This document shows positions 8,170-16,849 of a stretch of DNA of 53,807 nt, piece after piece. A model generated the notes under the pieces. That model was not told the origin of the DNA. It worked only from the letters and a program-made list of their open reading frames with translations, and did not search any database. The stretch's first letter is position 1; each line of letters starts with the position of its first letter. The stretch comes from Acidimicrobiia bacterium (GTDB taxonomy: Bacteria; Actinomycetota; Acidimicrobiia; Acidimicrobiales; Poriferisodalaceae). Position numbers and translations under genes: made by a program. Location: positions 1 through 53,807 of the forward strand of contig JAJEBN010000110.1 of assembly GCA_022822525.1 (NCBI GenBank), in the 5' to 3' direction.

Positions 8170-9740
8170 AGGGCGGACGCTCCGACCAGGAACGCGGTGA
8201 CGACGCCGGCCGCCAGCAGGACGGCGGCTTCGATGCTCACGGCCCTGAACAGGCGCTGCTGAACCAAGGACTGCGCTTGCACGCTGGCGTGCTGCGCCGC
8301 TGCGGGCATGTGCACCCAGCGATTGCGCGCACCGATCACGGCGGCCAAGGCCACAAGGGCGATCTTTGCGATCAGCAGACGACCCCACCCTGTCGACCAT
8401 AGGTCGGCGAATCGATCCATCACGAGCAGCGCCATGACGGTGCCGGCGACACCGGCAAGCACGAGCGACACGGACGCCAACTGCGAGAAGCGCATCAACG
8501 GCCCGACCACCACCCCGGTGTCACCGCGACGGCGCCGGAGCAAGTCGGCGAGCAGCGCCAGGCCCCCGCTCCACACGGCAGCGGCAGTCACATGGGTCGC
8601 GTTGGCCGTGGCGTGCAGCAGTCTCGGCCCCTCGGTGACCGTGTGACCGTCGAAGGAATACGAGATGACCACCAGCGCCGCGCCGATCACCCCGAGAGTG
8701 CCGAAGCGGCTCGTGTCGGAATGCGGAACGCGCGGACGAGACAGTCCGAGCACGACGAGGCCACCGAGCATGCGCAAGCCCACGGCGATGCCAAAGGGCG
8801 CGGCGAGAGCTTCGGTGATCGCCTCGGGGGACACGGCCGCACCCCAATCGTCCTCGATCACCGCCGCTTGGATCAGCGCGGTCGCCACCGCCGCGGCAAC
8901 GAGCGCGATTCCGCTGGTGAACAGCACACGGCGCACTCGGGCTTGCTCGGACAGCTCACTGCGCACGATGAACATGGCGAACGCGAGCCCCCCGACGATG
9001 GCCAGCGTCGCGAGCAGGCCCAGGATTCGCACGGCCTCTGCGAGCCGTTGGGCGCCTGTGGCTCCTGAGCTGCGCCGCGCCAGGCGGGGTGTGCCCTCCT
9101 CGGATGCAGCACGGGACTCCGCGGGGACTGTGGCGACCGATGCTGCCGTCGGCCGAGGTGCTGTTGCAGCCGCCGAGGGTGTCTCGCTGCCTGCCGCCAG
9201 CGTGGTTGTCGATGTCGTCGATCCGGCCTCTGTGCTGCCCGCTGCGCTCGTGCCGATCGGCGACTCCTCGGCGAGTGCGGCTGTGCCCTCTGCGGATGCC
9301 GCGGCCGGCTCCGGGGCGGAGTCTGTGGGCGGCCCGGCGGAGGATTCGGAACCGGGCACGTCGACCGCGAAGGTGAACACGCCCTCGACGACGTGGCCGT
9401 CCTCGGCGAGGACTCGCCACCAGACCTCGTAAACGCCGCTGCCCAGCGGGGCATCGAAGTGCAGCTGCCACGTCTGACCGTCGCTGGAGGCCAGCGAGTC
9501 GGGCCGGTAGTGGAGGCCCTGCTCGTCGGACACCGTGAAACCGTCGCCAGCCGGCTCGACCGGGCGATTGAAGGCGAGCGAGATCAGTACGACCGGCTCG
9601 TCGACGACTTCCCCGTCAGATGGTTCGGATGACTCCAGACTGGTGTGGGCGGCAACCGGAGCAGCCGTCATGAGGACGAGCACGCCACTGACGGCCAGGG
9701 CCAGCGCGAGCGCTGTCGAGCAGCGAGATCTCAGCCTCAC
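8166..9740 (-). CDS. CopC-CopD fusion copper transport protein
   Basis: 524 residues from a GTG at 9740. Signal peptide (CSTALALALAVSGVLVLM...APVAA) is followed by HTSLESSEPSDGEVVDEPV, the conserved mature start of CopC with its copper-binding first His; the domain closes with GVYEVWWRVLAEDGHVVEG (second conserved His). A long Ala/Ser/Thr linker (about residues 135-215) joins a C-terminal CopD membrane domain with about eight helices, including ATANATHVTAAAVWSGGLAL with conserved His and Trp. CopC binds copper outside the cell and CopD carries it across the membrane; the fusion resembles Bacillus YcnJ. It overlaps the downstream cytochrome gene by 4 bp. Functional direction (import for cuproenzymes versus resistance) is inferred from the family only. 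Confidence 0.92.
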   Translation of the reverse strand: MRLRSRCSTALALALAVSGVLVLMTAAPVAAHTSLESSEPSDGEVVDEPVVLISLAFNRPVEPAGDGFTVSDEQGLHYRPDSLASSDGQTWQLHFDAPLGSGVYEVWWRVLAEDGHVVEGVFTFAVDVPGSESSAGPPTDSAPEPAAASAEGTAALAEESPIGTSAAGSTEAGSTTSTTTLAAGSETPSAAATAPRPTAASVATVPAESRAASEEGTPRLARRSSGATGAQRLAEAVRILGLLATLAIVGGLAFAMFIVRSELSEQARVRRVLFTSGIALVAAAVATALIQAAVIEDDWGAAVSPEAITEALAAPFGIAVGLRMLGGLVVLGLSRPRVPHSDTSRFGTLGVIGAALVVISYSFDGHTVTEGPRLLHATANATHVTAAAVWSGGLALLADLLRRRRGDTGVVVGPLMRFSQLASVSLVLAGVAGTVMALLVMDRFADLWSTGWGRLLIAKIALVALAAVIGARNRWVHMPAAAQHASVQAQSLVQQRLFRAVSIEAAVLLAAGVVTAFLVGASAL

Positions 9741-9810
9741 AACGACGGAGCCTTGTCCGGGAATGTGGGAACCGTCTGTGAATGCTCGCAGAATGCGACA
9801 TCGCCTGGGG

Positions 9811-10329
9811 TCAATCCGCCAGCGCGGTCGTGTAGGCGCTCATCGTTTCGTCGTTGAAGCAGACGAAGCGGACGAGCTCGACAGCGGTCGGTGTGCTGCG
9901 GACAGTGTCGACGGCGATCTGTGTGGCGGGCGGGATGGGGTAGCCGTACACGCCGGTCGAGATTGCCGGAAATGCGACCGAGCGAGCGCCGACTTCGTCG
10001 GCCAGTGCCAGCGATCGCCGGTAGCACGAAGCCAGCAGCTCGGGTTCTTGCTGATCACCCCCGTGCCAGATCGGACCTACCGTGTGGATGACCCAGCGGG
10101 CAGCCAGCCCGAAACCGGGCGTGATCTTGGCCTGACCGGTCGGGCAGCCGCCGAGAGTCCGGCAGTGCGCGAGCAGGTCAGGGCCGGCGGCGCGGTGGAT
10201 GGCCCCGTCGACGCCGCCCCCTCCCAGCAGCGTCTCATTGGCCGCGTTCACGATCGCATCAACCTGCTCAGTCGTGATGTCGCCGACAGCAAGCTCAAGC
10301 CGTGGCGACGGCGACTGATCGCTGCTCAT
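9811..10329 (-). CDS. Macro-domain protein (O-acetyl-ADP-ribose deacetylase-like)
   Basis: 172 residues from the ATG at 10329, which overlaps the upstream CoA-transferase stop (ATGA). It is essentially one macro domain: [20 protein letters not shown] with the NAAN motif, [18 protein letters not shown] (the catalytic loop of the MacroD/YmdB type), and [13 protein letters not shown], which binds the distal ribose. Family members remove acetyl from O-acetyl-ADP-ribose or ADP-ribose from acidic residues. The tight coupling to a CaiB-type CoA-transferase is unusual and no sirtuin or ADP-ribosyltransferase is visible, so the physiological substrate is open. Confidence 0.92.
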   Translation of the reverse strand: MSSDQSPSPRLELAVGDITTEQVDAIVNAANETLLGGGGVDGAIHRAAGPDLLAHCRTLGGCPTGQAKITPGFGLAARWVIHTVGPIWHGGDQQEPELLASCYRRSLALADEVGARSVAFPAISTGVYGYPIPPATQIAVDTVRSTPTAVELVRFVCFNDETMSAYTTALAD

Positions 10330-12677
10330 TCGAGTGCCTCGGCCACGGCTAGCTCCGCGATGCGATCGCTGTCGTAGCCCAGCAGGTCCTCCAGGATTTC
10401 CATGGCGTGCTCGCCGTAGGTGGGGCCCGCCCAACTGAAGCCGTTGTGCGCGGCGGACAGCGTGTAGGGGACCGCGTCGACGATGGTGCGGCGCGCGTAC
10501 CCGTGCGGCGCCCACTGGAAGTGGCCGCGATGGGCGAGCTGCGGGTCGTTGAGGCAGGCGCCGGAGTTCTGCACATGGTGCGCGGCGATGCCATGCGCCT
10601 GCAGGCGGTGCGTGAGGCCCGGCCCGTTCTGGCGGGAGGTGAACTCGGTCACGATCTCGTCCAGCTCAGCCTGACGCTCCCGCCGGGCAGCGCTGTCCAG
10701 ATCGGCGAGATCCTCCCGACGCATCTCGATGGCCAGTGAGCGCCACGCGTCGTCGTCTTCCACCGCGACGGCGATCCACTCGTCGTCGCCCATCGTCGGG
10801 TAGACGCCGTGGGGCACCATCTCGTCGTCGGCATTGCCGCGCCGGCTGCGCATCTCGCCGGTGGCCTGCATCTCGGCGATCGCCGGTGCCAGCAGGTGCA
10901 CGGCAGCTTCCATCTGGGAGAAGTCCAGGTGCTGACCCTCGCCGGTGCGGCGGCGATGGTCGAGCGCTGCGAGCAGCGCGCACACCGTGAAGCGCGGCGA
11001 GCAGTAGTCGGTGTAGGCCAGATACGGGCCGGCCGGTCCACGGTCTTCCCAGCCGGTGATGTCGAAGAACCCGGCAATCGATGCCGCCATGTTCCCGAAA
11101 CCGGCGAACTCCCGGAACGGGCCCGTCTGACCCATCACGCAGCTCGAGACCATCACCAGATCGGGATTGATCTCACGGAGGTCGTCGTAGCCCAGGCCCC
11201 AAGCCGCCATCGTGCCCGGGGTGAACGACTCGACCACGACATCGGCCCAGGCGGCCAGATCACGCACCACCTCGCGAGCCTCGGGCTTGGACAGGTCGAG
11301 CGAGATCGTCTTCTTGTTGGCATTGGCGGAATGCCAGGCGATGGCGTTCTCCTGATCGGGTACGTCATCGCGATGGCCCAGCGCACCGCGCAGCAGGCAG
11401 GGCCGGTTCTGGGTCTCGACCCGCACCACCGTGGCGCCCCAGTGGGCGAGGATCTTCGTGGCGAGCGGGGCAGCGGCGACCCACGCCAGGTCGGCGACCT
11501 TGAGCCCGGCCAGGGGCCGATCCGCAGGGGCGCCGTCAGGCAGCGCCTCGGTGGGTGAGGGCTGCGACAGGGCACCGGTCCACTCGCCGGCCACCTCGGC
11601 AGTGTGCGCACCCGCATCCGGGGCCAGGCCGAGCGGGGCAAGCGGCGTGCCCTGGGCGAGCACGAAGCGCCCGGGAAGCCGGGAACCGCCGACATCGTCC
11701 CAGAACCCACGAGCCGCGAGCTGCGGGCTGTCGAGAACATCACCCAAGGTGTTGACCGGGCACACCAGCAGCGAATCGCGCAGGCCGCGTTCGATCATCT
11801 CGGCTTTCGTCTTGGTCAGGCAGAAGGCGGCGATGTTGTCCATGAGCTGCTCGATGACGTCGATGCTCTCCTCACCGCTCTGCAAGAGCAGGGCGAAGTT
11901 CACCCAGTCCTTGTTCAGCATGTCGTCGTCGCAGAAGCCCTCGGCGTGCATCCAGGACAGGAACCGCTGCACCATCGGACCGATCATCGGCCCGAACGCG
12001 ACGGTGACGATCACGTAACCGTCCTTGCAGGGGTAGATCGTGCGCAGCATCAAGCTGCCGAAGCGCACCCCGCCCGCCTCCCGCTGCACTTCTTCCAGCC
12101 CGGCCGGCGCGTAGAGAATGGCCGACAGAGCGGTCTCGCAAACGGCCTGCTGGGCCGACAGGTCGACGTGCTGGCCGCGGCCGGTGCGGGCTCGATGCTC
12201 AAGGGCCACAGTGGCTGCGACGGCGGCTTGCGCGCCGGCATGCAGCCATGCCTGGGGGATGCTGATGCGCACCGGAGGACGGTCGCTGTCACCGGTCACC
12301 GCCAGCTGGCCGCTGGAGGCGAACAGTGTGAGGTCAGTGGCGCTCCAGCCGGCCTTCGGGCCGGTCTCGCCCCACGGTGTGATGTGCACCGTGATGAGCC
12401 GTTCATTGGCATCCCGCAGTGCGTCCAGATCGACGTCGAAGGGCGTCGCGTCGTTGTGGAGCACGATGTCCGCCCCCGCCGCCAGCGCGGCCACCTCGTC
12501 GGCGCTGGCCGCTGCAACGGAGCGCTTGCCGCGGTTGTAGGCGTCATAGGCGTAGCCCCGTGGCCACCCGCCAGGCGGCTCCACCAGCACCACGTCGGCA
12601 CCGAGCTGGGCCAGCAGGTTGCCAGCGAACCAGCAGCGTTCGTCAGTCAGATCCAGCACGCGATACGGACCAAGCAT
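10326..12677 (-). CDS. Two-domain CaiB/BaiF family CoA-transferase
   Basis: 783 residues from the ATG at 12677 ([20 protein letters not shown]), preceded by a G-rich ribosome site. It is a tandem fusion of two class III CoA-transferase domains: residues 1-375 ([33 protein letters not shown]) and about 390-783 ([50 protein letters not shown]). Class III enzymes normally work as interlocked dimers of about 400-residue subunits, so this chain may fold as an internal pseudodimer. The family moves CoA between carboxylic acids such as carnitine, formate/oxalate or bile-acid derivatives. No acyl-CoA dehydrogenase is adjacent; an SDR gene lies upstream. Substrate unknown. Confidence 0.9.
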   Translation of the reverse strand: MLGPYRVLDLTDERCWFAGNLLAQLGADVVLVEPPGGWPRGYAYDAYNRGKRSVAAASADEVAALAAGADIVLHNDATPFDVDLDALRDANERLITVHITPWGETGPKAGWSATDLTLFASSGQLAVTGDSDRPPVRISIPQAWLHAGAQAAVAATVALEHRARTGRGQHVDLSAQQAVCETALSAILYAPAGLEEVQREAGGVRFGSLMLRTIYPCKDGYVIVTVAFGPMIGPMVQRFLSWMHAEGFCDDDMLNKDWVNFALLLQSGEESIDVIEQLMDNIAAFCLTKTKAEMIERGLRDSLLVCPVNTLGDVLDSPQLAARGFWDDVGGSRLPGRFVLAQGTPLAPLGLAPDAGAHTAEVAGEWTGALSQPSPTEALPDGAPADRPLAGLKVADLAWVAAAPLATKILAHWGATVVRVETQNRPCLLRGALGHRDDVPDQENAIAWHSANANKKTISLDLSKPEAREVVRDLAAWADVVVESFTPGTMAAWGLGYDDLREINPDLVMVSSCVMGQTGPFREFAGFGNMAASIAGFFDITGWEDRGPAGPYLAYTDYCSPRFTVCALLAALDHRRRTGEGQHLDFSQMEAAVHLLAPAIAEMQATGEMRSRRGNADDEMVPHGVYPTMGDDEWIAVAVEDDDAWRSLAIEMRREDLADLDSAARRERQAELDEIVTEFTSRQNGPGLTHRLQAHGIAAHHVQNSGACLNDPQLAHRGHFQWAPHGYARRTIVDAVPYTLSAAHNGFSWAGPTYGEHAMEILEDLLGYDSDRIAELAVAEALE

Positions 12678-12791
12678 CCCGCCCCCCAAGGCGTTGATCG
12701 TGCGGCAGCGACGGTTCCGCCGCTCCTGCGCCCGGACACTAGTTCTGCCTTTGGGGGCACTCAGAGTCGAGGCTGCGGCGCAGACGACGCG

Positions 12792-13562
12792 CTACTCGGG
12801 CGTGACGTAGGCGGCGGTGAGGCCTCCGTCGACGCGCAGGTCGGCGCCGGTCATGTACGACGCGTCGTCCGAGGCGAGGAACAGGGCTGCCGACGCCATC
12901 TCATCTGCCTCGCCGAAGCGTCCCATCGGCACGTGCACCAGGCGGCGCTGCCGCTTCTCGGGCGTGTCCAGGAAAGACATCAGCAGCTCGGTGCGCAACG
13001 GGCCGGGGGAGAGCGAGTTGACGCGGATGCCCTCCCGGGCGTGTACCACCGCCAGCTCCCGCGTCAGCGCCAGCACCGCGCCCTTGGAAGCCGTGTAGGC
13101 GATCTGCGGCGTGGCAGCGCCCACCGAGGCCACGAACGAGGCGGTGTTGATGATCGAGCCGCCTCCGCGTCGCCGCATGGCTTCCACGGCGTACTTGCAC
13201 CCGTACAGCACGCCCTTGACATTGACGTCGAAGGTGCGGTCGATGGTCTCGTCGTCGGTAGCGACGGCGTCTGTGTCGTCGTCGAGCATGATGCCGGCGT
13301 TGTTGAACGCCACGTCCAGCCCGCCGTAGTGCGCTTCGGCCCGGTTGAATGCGGCAGCGACGTCAGGTTCGGCCGAGACGTCGGCGTGCACAGCGATGGC
13401 GTCACCGCCTGCCGCCCCTGCCTCGGCCACCGTGCCGTCGACCGAGTCGGCAATATCGACCGCCACGATCTGCGCTCCCTCCGCGGCAAAGCGCAGGGCG
13501 GTGGCACGCCCGATGCCGCTGCCGGCGCCAGTGATCAACGCCACCTTGCCCTGCAGTCTCAT
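12792..13562 (-). CDS. Classical short-chain dehydrogenase/reductase
   Basis: 256 residues from the ATG at 13562 (MRLQGKVALITGAGSGIGRA). Standard SDR layout: TGAGSGIG nucleotide-binding loop at residues 11-18, acidic D at VAVDIAD (NAD preference), NNAG (DVAFNNAGIM), catalytic Tyr and Lys in IAYTASKGAVLAL, and SPGPLRTELL. The C-terminus ends GADLRVDGGLTAAYVTPE, typical of the 3-oxoacyl-ACP-reductase-like group. The CoA-transferase gene follows 114 bases downstream on the same strand. The FAD-oxidase gene is divergent, 176 bases away. Substrate unknown. Confidence 0.9.
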   Translation of the reverse strand: MRLQGKVALITGAGSGIGRATALRFAAEGAQIVAVDIADSVDGTVAEAGAAGGDAIAVHADVSAEPDVAAAFNRAEAHYGGLDVAFNNAGIMLDDDTDAVATDDETIDRTFDVNVKGVLYGCKYAVEAMRRRGGGSIINTASFVASVGAATPQIAYTASKGAVLALTRELAVVHAREGIRVNSLSPGPLRTELLMSFLDTPEKRQRRLVHVPMGRFGEADEMASAALFLASDDASYMTGADLRVDGGLTAAYVTPE

Positions 13563-13738
13563 GACAGTCCTCCCCGTGAGCTGGCGTCGTTGTCGCGAGC
13601 CATTGTTCCCGACATCACATGGCTGTTGGTGCAAGCGCCATCGCAGTGCCGGGCAGCCGGAGCGGCGGCTGCCATCATCTTGGGCGTTCGACGAGCGGCC
13701 CCGCCGGGTGCGGGGCCCAGGCGGCGAGGCGGTGATCG
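13563..13738. promoter_or_regulatory. Divergent intergenic region
   Basis: 176 bases between the divergent SDR and FAD-oxidase genes. It must hold both promoters, but I see no clear -10/-35 pair, strong palindrome or repeat. Confidence 0.3.
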
Positions 13739-14923
13739 ATGCACGACTCATATGACGTGGTGATCGTGGGCGGCGCCGTGATGGGGTCGTCGATCGCCTG
13801 GGCGCTGTCGGCCTGTGACGGCTTCGACGGCTCGGTGCTGGTGGTGGAGCGCGATCCGACCTACGCCAACGCATCCACGACCCACACCAACAGCTGCATG
13901 CGCCAGCAGTTCTCGAACCCGCTGAACGTGCAGATCTCGCGTTTCAGCGCCGACTTTGTGCGCAACTTCCGGGAACGCCTCGGCGGCGATCCCGAGATCC
14001 CCGACATCTTCGTTCACCACTTCGGCTACATGTACCTCGCCGCCGATGAGAACTTCGCAGACACGCTGCGCCGCAACCAGGCCATCCAGGCCGAGCTCGG
14101 ATCGGGCACGCGCATCATGAGCCCGGCTGAGATCAAGGCCGACTATCCCTTCTACAACGTCGACGACATCATCTGCGGCAGTCACAACCTGACCGACGAG
14201 GGCTACTTCGACTCGGGCACGATGTTCGACTGGTGGCGTCGCAAGGCCCGCCAGAACGGCGTCACCTACGTCACTGATGAGGCCGTCGACCTCGTCACGG
14301 CAGCAGGACGCGTGACCTCGGCAGTTCTGGCGTCGGGCAGCGAGGTCGGCTGCGGAACGCTGGTGAACGCCGCCGGGCCGCGCGCCGTCGAAGTGGCCCG
14401 TATGGCAGGCGCGACGTTGCCCGTGGAGCCGCGCAAGCGGTACACGTTCATCTTCGATGCAGCCGAGCCGCTCGATCGCGCTCTGCCGCTCACCATCGAC
14501 CCGACCGGCGTTCACATGCGCAGCGACGGCGACGCCTACATGTGCGGCTGCACTCCCGATGTGGACCCCGCCGTCGACTACGACGACTTCGCCATGGACC
14601 ACGACATCTTCGAGGACAAGGTGTGGCCGGTGCTGGCCCACCGCGTGCCTGCCTTCGAGCGCATCAAGGTCACCAGCCAGTGGGCCGGTCACTACGCCTA
14701 CAACACGCTCGACCACAACGTGGTAGTCGGGCCGCACCACCAGATCGGCAACTTCATCTATGCCAACGGGTTCTCGGGCCATGGAATGCAGCAGTCGCCG
14801 GCGATCGGCCGGGCGGTGTCAGAGTGGATTGCGTACGGCGAGTACCGGACGCTGGACCTCACGCCGCTGGGCTACCAGCGCATCGTCGAGAACCGGCCGT
14901 TCATCGAGAGCGCCATCATCTGA
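13739..14923 (+). CDS. FAD-dependent oxidoreductase of the DAO/sarcosine-oxidase type
   Basis: 394 residues from ATG 13739 (MHDSYDVVIVGGAVMGSSIA). The FAD-binding motif is GGAVMGSS near residue 11. Later segments typical of the DAO family are CGTLVNAAGPRAVEVARMAG (about residues 205-224), VEPRKRYTFIFDA and GNFIYANGFSGHGMQQSPAIG near the C-terminus, where FAD is held. Such enzymes oxidise secondary or tertiary amines (sarcosine, glycine, dimethylglycine) with release of peroxide or transfer of electrons. Length matches monomeric oxidases. The luciferase-like gene follows 69 bases downstream on the same strand. No sarcosine-oxidase partner subunits are present, so the amine substrate is unknown. 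Confidence 0.88.
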   Translation: MHDSYDVVIVGGAVMGSSIAWALSACDGFDGSVLVVERDPTYANASTTHTNSCMRQQFSNPLNVQISRFSADFVRNFRERLGGDPEIPDIFVHHFGYMYLAADENFADTLRRNQAIQAELGSGTRIMSPAEIKADYPFYNVDDIICGSHNLTDEGYFDSGTMFDWWRRKARQNGVTYVTDEAVDLVTAAGRVTSAVLASGSEVGCGTLVNAAGPRAVEVARMAGATLPVEPRKRYTFIFDAAEPLDRALPLTIDPTGVHMRSDGDAYMCGCTPDVDPAVDYDDFAMDHDIFEDKVWPVLAHRVPAFERIKVTSQWAGHYAYNTLDHNVVVGPHHQIGNFIYANGFSGHGMQQSPAIGRAVSEWIAYGEYRTLDLTPLGYQRIVENRPFIESAII

Positions 14924-14992
14924 GCTGCGACTCGAACGGGGGCGGTCGAGGCACCGGTCGCGCCTGCGGTCCCACCACTACTCTCGCTGCTC

Positions 14993-16009
14993 ATGCGATT
15001 CGGCATCTTCGACCAGCTCGAGCAACCGGGCGATGTGCCGTGGCATGAGCTCTACCGTCACCGCCTGGATCTGCTGGTGCGAGCCGAGGAAGCCGGCGTG
15101 TGGGGGTGGCACAAGTCTGAGCACCACCTGATCCCGCTCGACGCCGCGCCCAGCATCAACGTGTTCCTGGCGGCCGCCATCGAGCGCACCAGCAGCATCC
15201 GCATCTGCTCGCTGGTGCACCTGCTGCCCTTCTATCACCCGATCCGGCTGGCAGAGGAGCTGTGCATGCTCGACCAGCTCTCCGAGGGCCGACTGGAGTT
15301 CGGTTTCGGCAAGGGCATCAGCGTTCCTGAGCACCTGCTGTGGGGTCTGGATCCTGACGATGCCATCGCGCAGACCGACGAGTCGCTGGAGCTGATCCTG
15401 GCAGCCATGCAGACCACGGGGAACTTCAGCTTCGAGGGCCGGTTCTACGAGTTTCGTGATGTGCCGATCGAATTCGAGCCGTACCAGAAGCCCTACCCGC
15501 CGCTGTGGCGTCCCGGCCAGCTCGAGACCGCCGCCCAAATGGGCGTGCGCACCATGGCCGCCGGGCCGCTCGGCGCAGTGGCGGCGAGCACTGCCCGCTA
15601 CCGCGAACTCCTCGGCGACGACGGCATCGGCCGGCACCATGCACCGATGATCGGCGGGCTGCGCCGGCTGATCGTGGCGCCCACCGATGCTGAGGCGGAC
15701 GAGATCGGACGACGCACCTGGGCTGCGTTCAGCGAGCACCTGACCCGGCTGTTCCGTCGTTACGAGATGATCCCGCCGAACGACCCCACGCTCGGCGGCG
15801 ATTACGACAAGGCCAAGCAATTCCAAGCGGTCGTCGTCGGGTCCCCGCAGACCATCCGTGCCCATTGCGAGCAGTTCGCCGAAGAGGCCGGTACCGACTA
15901 CTTCGTGGGCGTGTTCGCCTGGGGCGACCTGTCCGCCTACGAGGTGGACCGCTCATTCGATCTCTTCGCCGAGCACGTGATGGCACCGCTTGCGCCCAGG
16001 TCTTCCTGA
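14993..16009 (+). CDS. Luciferase-like (LLM class) flavin-dependent oxidoreductase
   Basis: 338 residues. The TIM-barrel luciferase fold is recognised from MRFGIFDQLEQPGDVPWHEL, GVWGWHKSEHHLIPLDAAPS, LVHLLPFYHPIRLAEELCML and LSEGRLEFGFGKG, close to the bacterial luciferase-like monooxygenases that use FMNH2. The DQLS.GR.EFG.G pattern is the signature of the family. It may be a monooxygenase rather than an F420 enzyme, given H in SEHH at the position that in luciferase alpha carries the active-site His. It is one of four luciferase-like genes in the window and the only one downstream of the FAD oxidase. Substrate unknown. Confidence 0.88.
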   Translation: MRFGIFDQLEQPGDVPWHELYRHRLDLLVRAEEAGVWGWHKSEHHLIPLDAAPSINVFLAAAIERTSSIRICSLVHLLPFYHPIRLAEELCMLDQLSEGRLEFGFGKGISVPEHLLWGLDPDDAIAQTDESLELILAAMQTTGNFSFEGRFYEFRDVPIEFEPYQKPYPPLWRPGQLETAAQMGVRTMAAGPLGAVAASTARYRELLGDDGIGRHHAPMIGGLRRLIVAPTDAEADEIGRRTWAAFSEHLTRLFRRYEMIPPNDPTLGGDYDKAKQFQAVVVGSPQTIRAHCEQFAEEAGTDYFVGVFAWGDLSAYEVDRSFDLFAEHVMAPLAPRSS

Positions 16010-16028
16010 GCGCACTCAGGCTGATTGG

Positions 16029-16066
16029 CCCGAACCCCCCAAGATCTCCCGAACCCCCCAAGATCT
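16029..16066. repeat. Perfect 19-bp tandem duplication upstream of the VOC gene
   Basis: CCCGAACCCCCCAAGATCT occurs twice head to tail (16029-16047, 16048-16066), between the luciferase-like gene and the VOC gene, ending 39 bases before the VOC start codon. Each unit ends in the palindrome AGATCT. Its position fits a duplicated operator or promoter element, but no consensus is recognised. Confidence 0.7.
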
Positions 16067-16105
16067 ATAGTCAGTGCAGATCGGCATCACAGGGGGTTGG
16101 CCGAA

Positions 16106-16789
16106 ATGACTGCCTTGCATCCCAATGGCGTGAACCATCTCGCGCTGTCGACCCGTGACATGAAGGGCCAGCTGGAGTTCTGGTGCGACGTGCTGGGGCT
16201 GCCGCTCAAGGCGCTCTACTGGATGCACGGCGTGGACGGCACGTACCACGGCTTCGTGGAGCTGGCATCCGACAGCTACGTGGCGTTCGTCCAGCATCCT
16301 GACAACGCCAAGGACATCGAACTGGGCGTCACCCATGCGGGCGGGCCGGGTGAGCCGGTGACTGCCGGCACGATGCAGCACGTGGCCTTCAACGTCGACA
16401 CGTTCGACGACCTGATGGCACTGCGGGATCGCATTCGCGACCGAGGTGTGCAGGTCTTCGGGCCGATCGACCACGGCTTCATCCAGTCGATCTATTTCGC
16501 CGGGCCTGAAGGGCTGGCCCTGGAAGTGGCCTGCGGGTCGGCCATCCCGGTGGAGCAGTGGGTGGACCCTGAAGTACAGGAGCTGTGCGGGATCTCCGCC
16601 GCCGAACTGGAGCAGTTGAAGCACCCGGCGGAATTCAGCCGCCCGGTCGAGCCAATTCCCCAGCCGTCAGGGGACACCGGCATGCCGCGGCTGATGCCCG
16701 AAGACCATTACGACATGGTGATGAGCCTGCCCGATCAGGTGGTGTGGGACCGGATGAGCGAGACCACGCCTCCAGTCGCCGCCGACTGA
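16106..16789 (+). CDS. VOC-family (glyoxalase/extradiol dioxygenase fold) protein
   Basis: 227 residues from ATG 16106 (MTALHPNGVNHLALSTRDMK), with GGGGG upstream at a short distance. Paired beta-alpha-beta-beta-beta units are evident. Putative metal ligands are His in VNHLALS (about residue 11), His in MQHVAFNVD (about 93) and Glu in ALEVACG (about 141), the spacing of a metal-dependent VOC enzyme. A C-terminal tail of about 80 residues (LMPEDHYDMVMSLPDQVVWD) extends beyond the fold. It could be an isomerase, lyase, dioxygenase or thiol transferase. It directly precedes the reductive dehalogenase gene (60 bases), suggesting a shared catabolic role. Confidence 0.85.
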   Translation: MTALHPNGVNHLALSTRDMKGQLEFWCDVLGLPLKALYWMHGVDGTYHGFVELASDSYVAFVQHPDNAKDIELGVTHAGGPGEPVTAGTMQHVAFNVDTFDDLMALRDRIRDRGVQVFGPIDHGFIQSIYFAGPEGLALEVACGSAIPVEQWVDPEVQELCGISAAELEQLKHPAEFSRPVEPIPQPSGDTGMPRLMPEDHYDMVMSLPDQVVWDRMSETTPPVAAD

Positions 16790-16849
16790 GCACCGCCCGA
16801 CGCAGGCGCGCTTGACCCAGTGGAATCCTGACCGCGGGAAGGCAACCGC

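Noticed and set aside
11604..13763. Long plus-strand open frame (719 codons) opposite the CoA-transferase and SDR genes
   Set aside because: Shadow of two clear minus-strand enzymes; no family recognisable.
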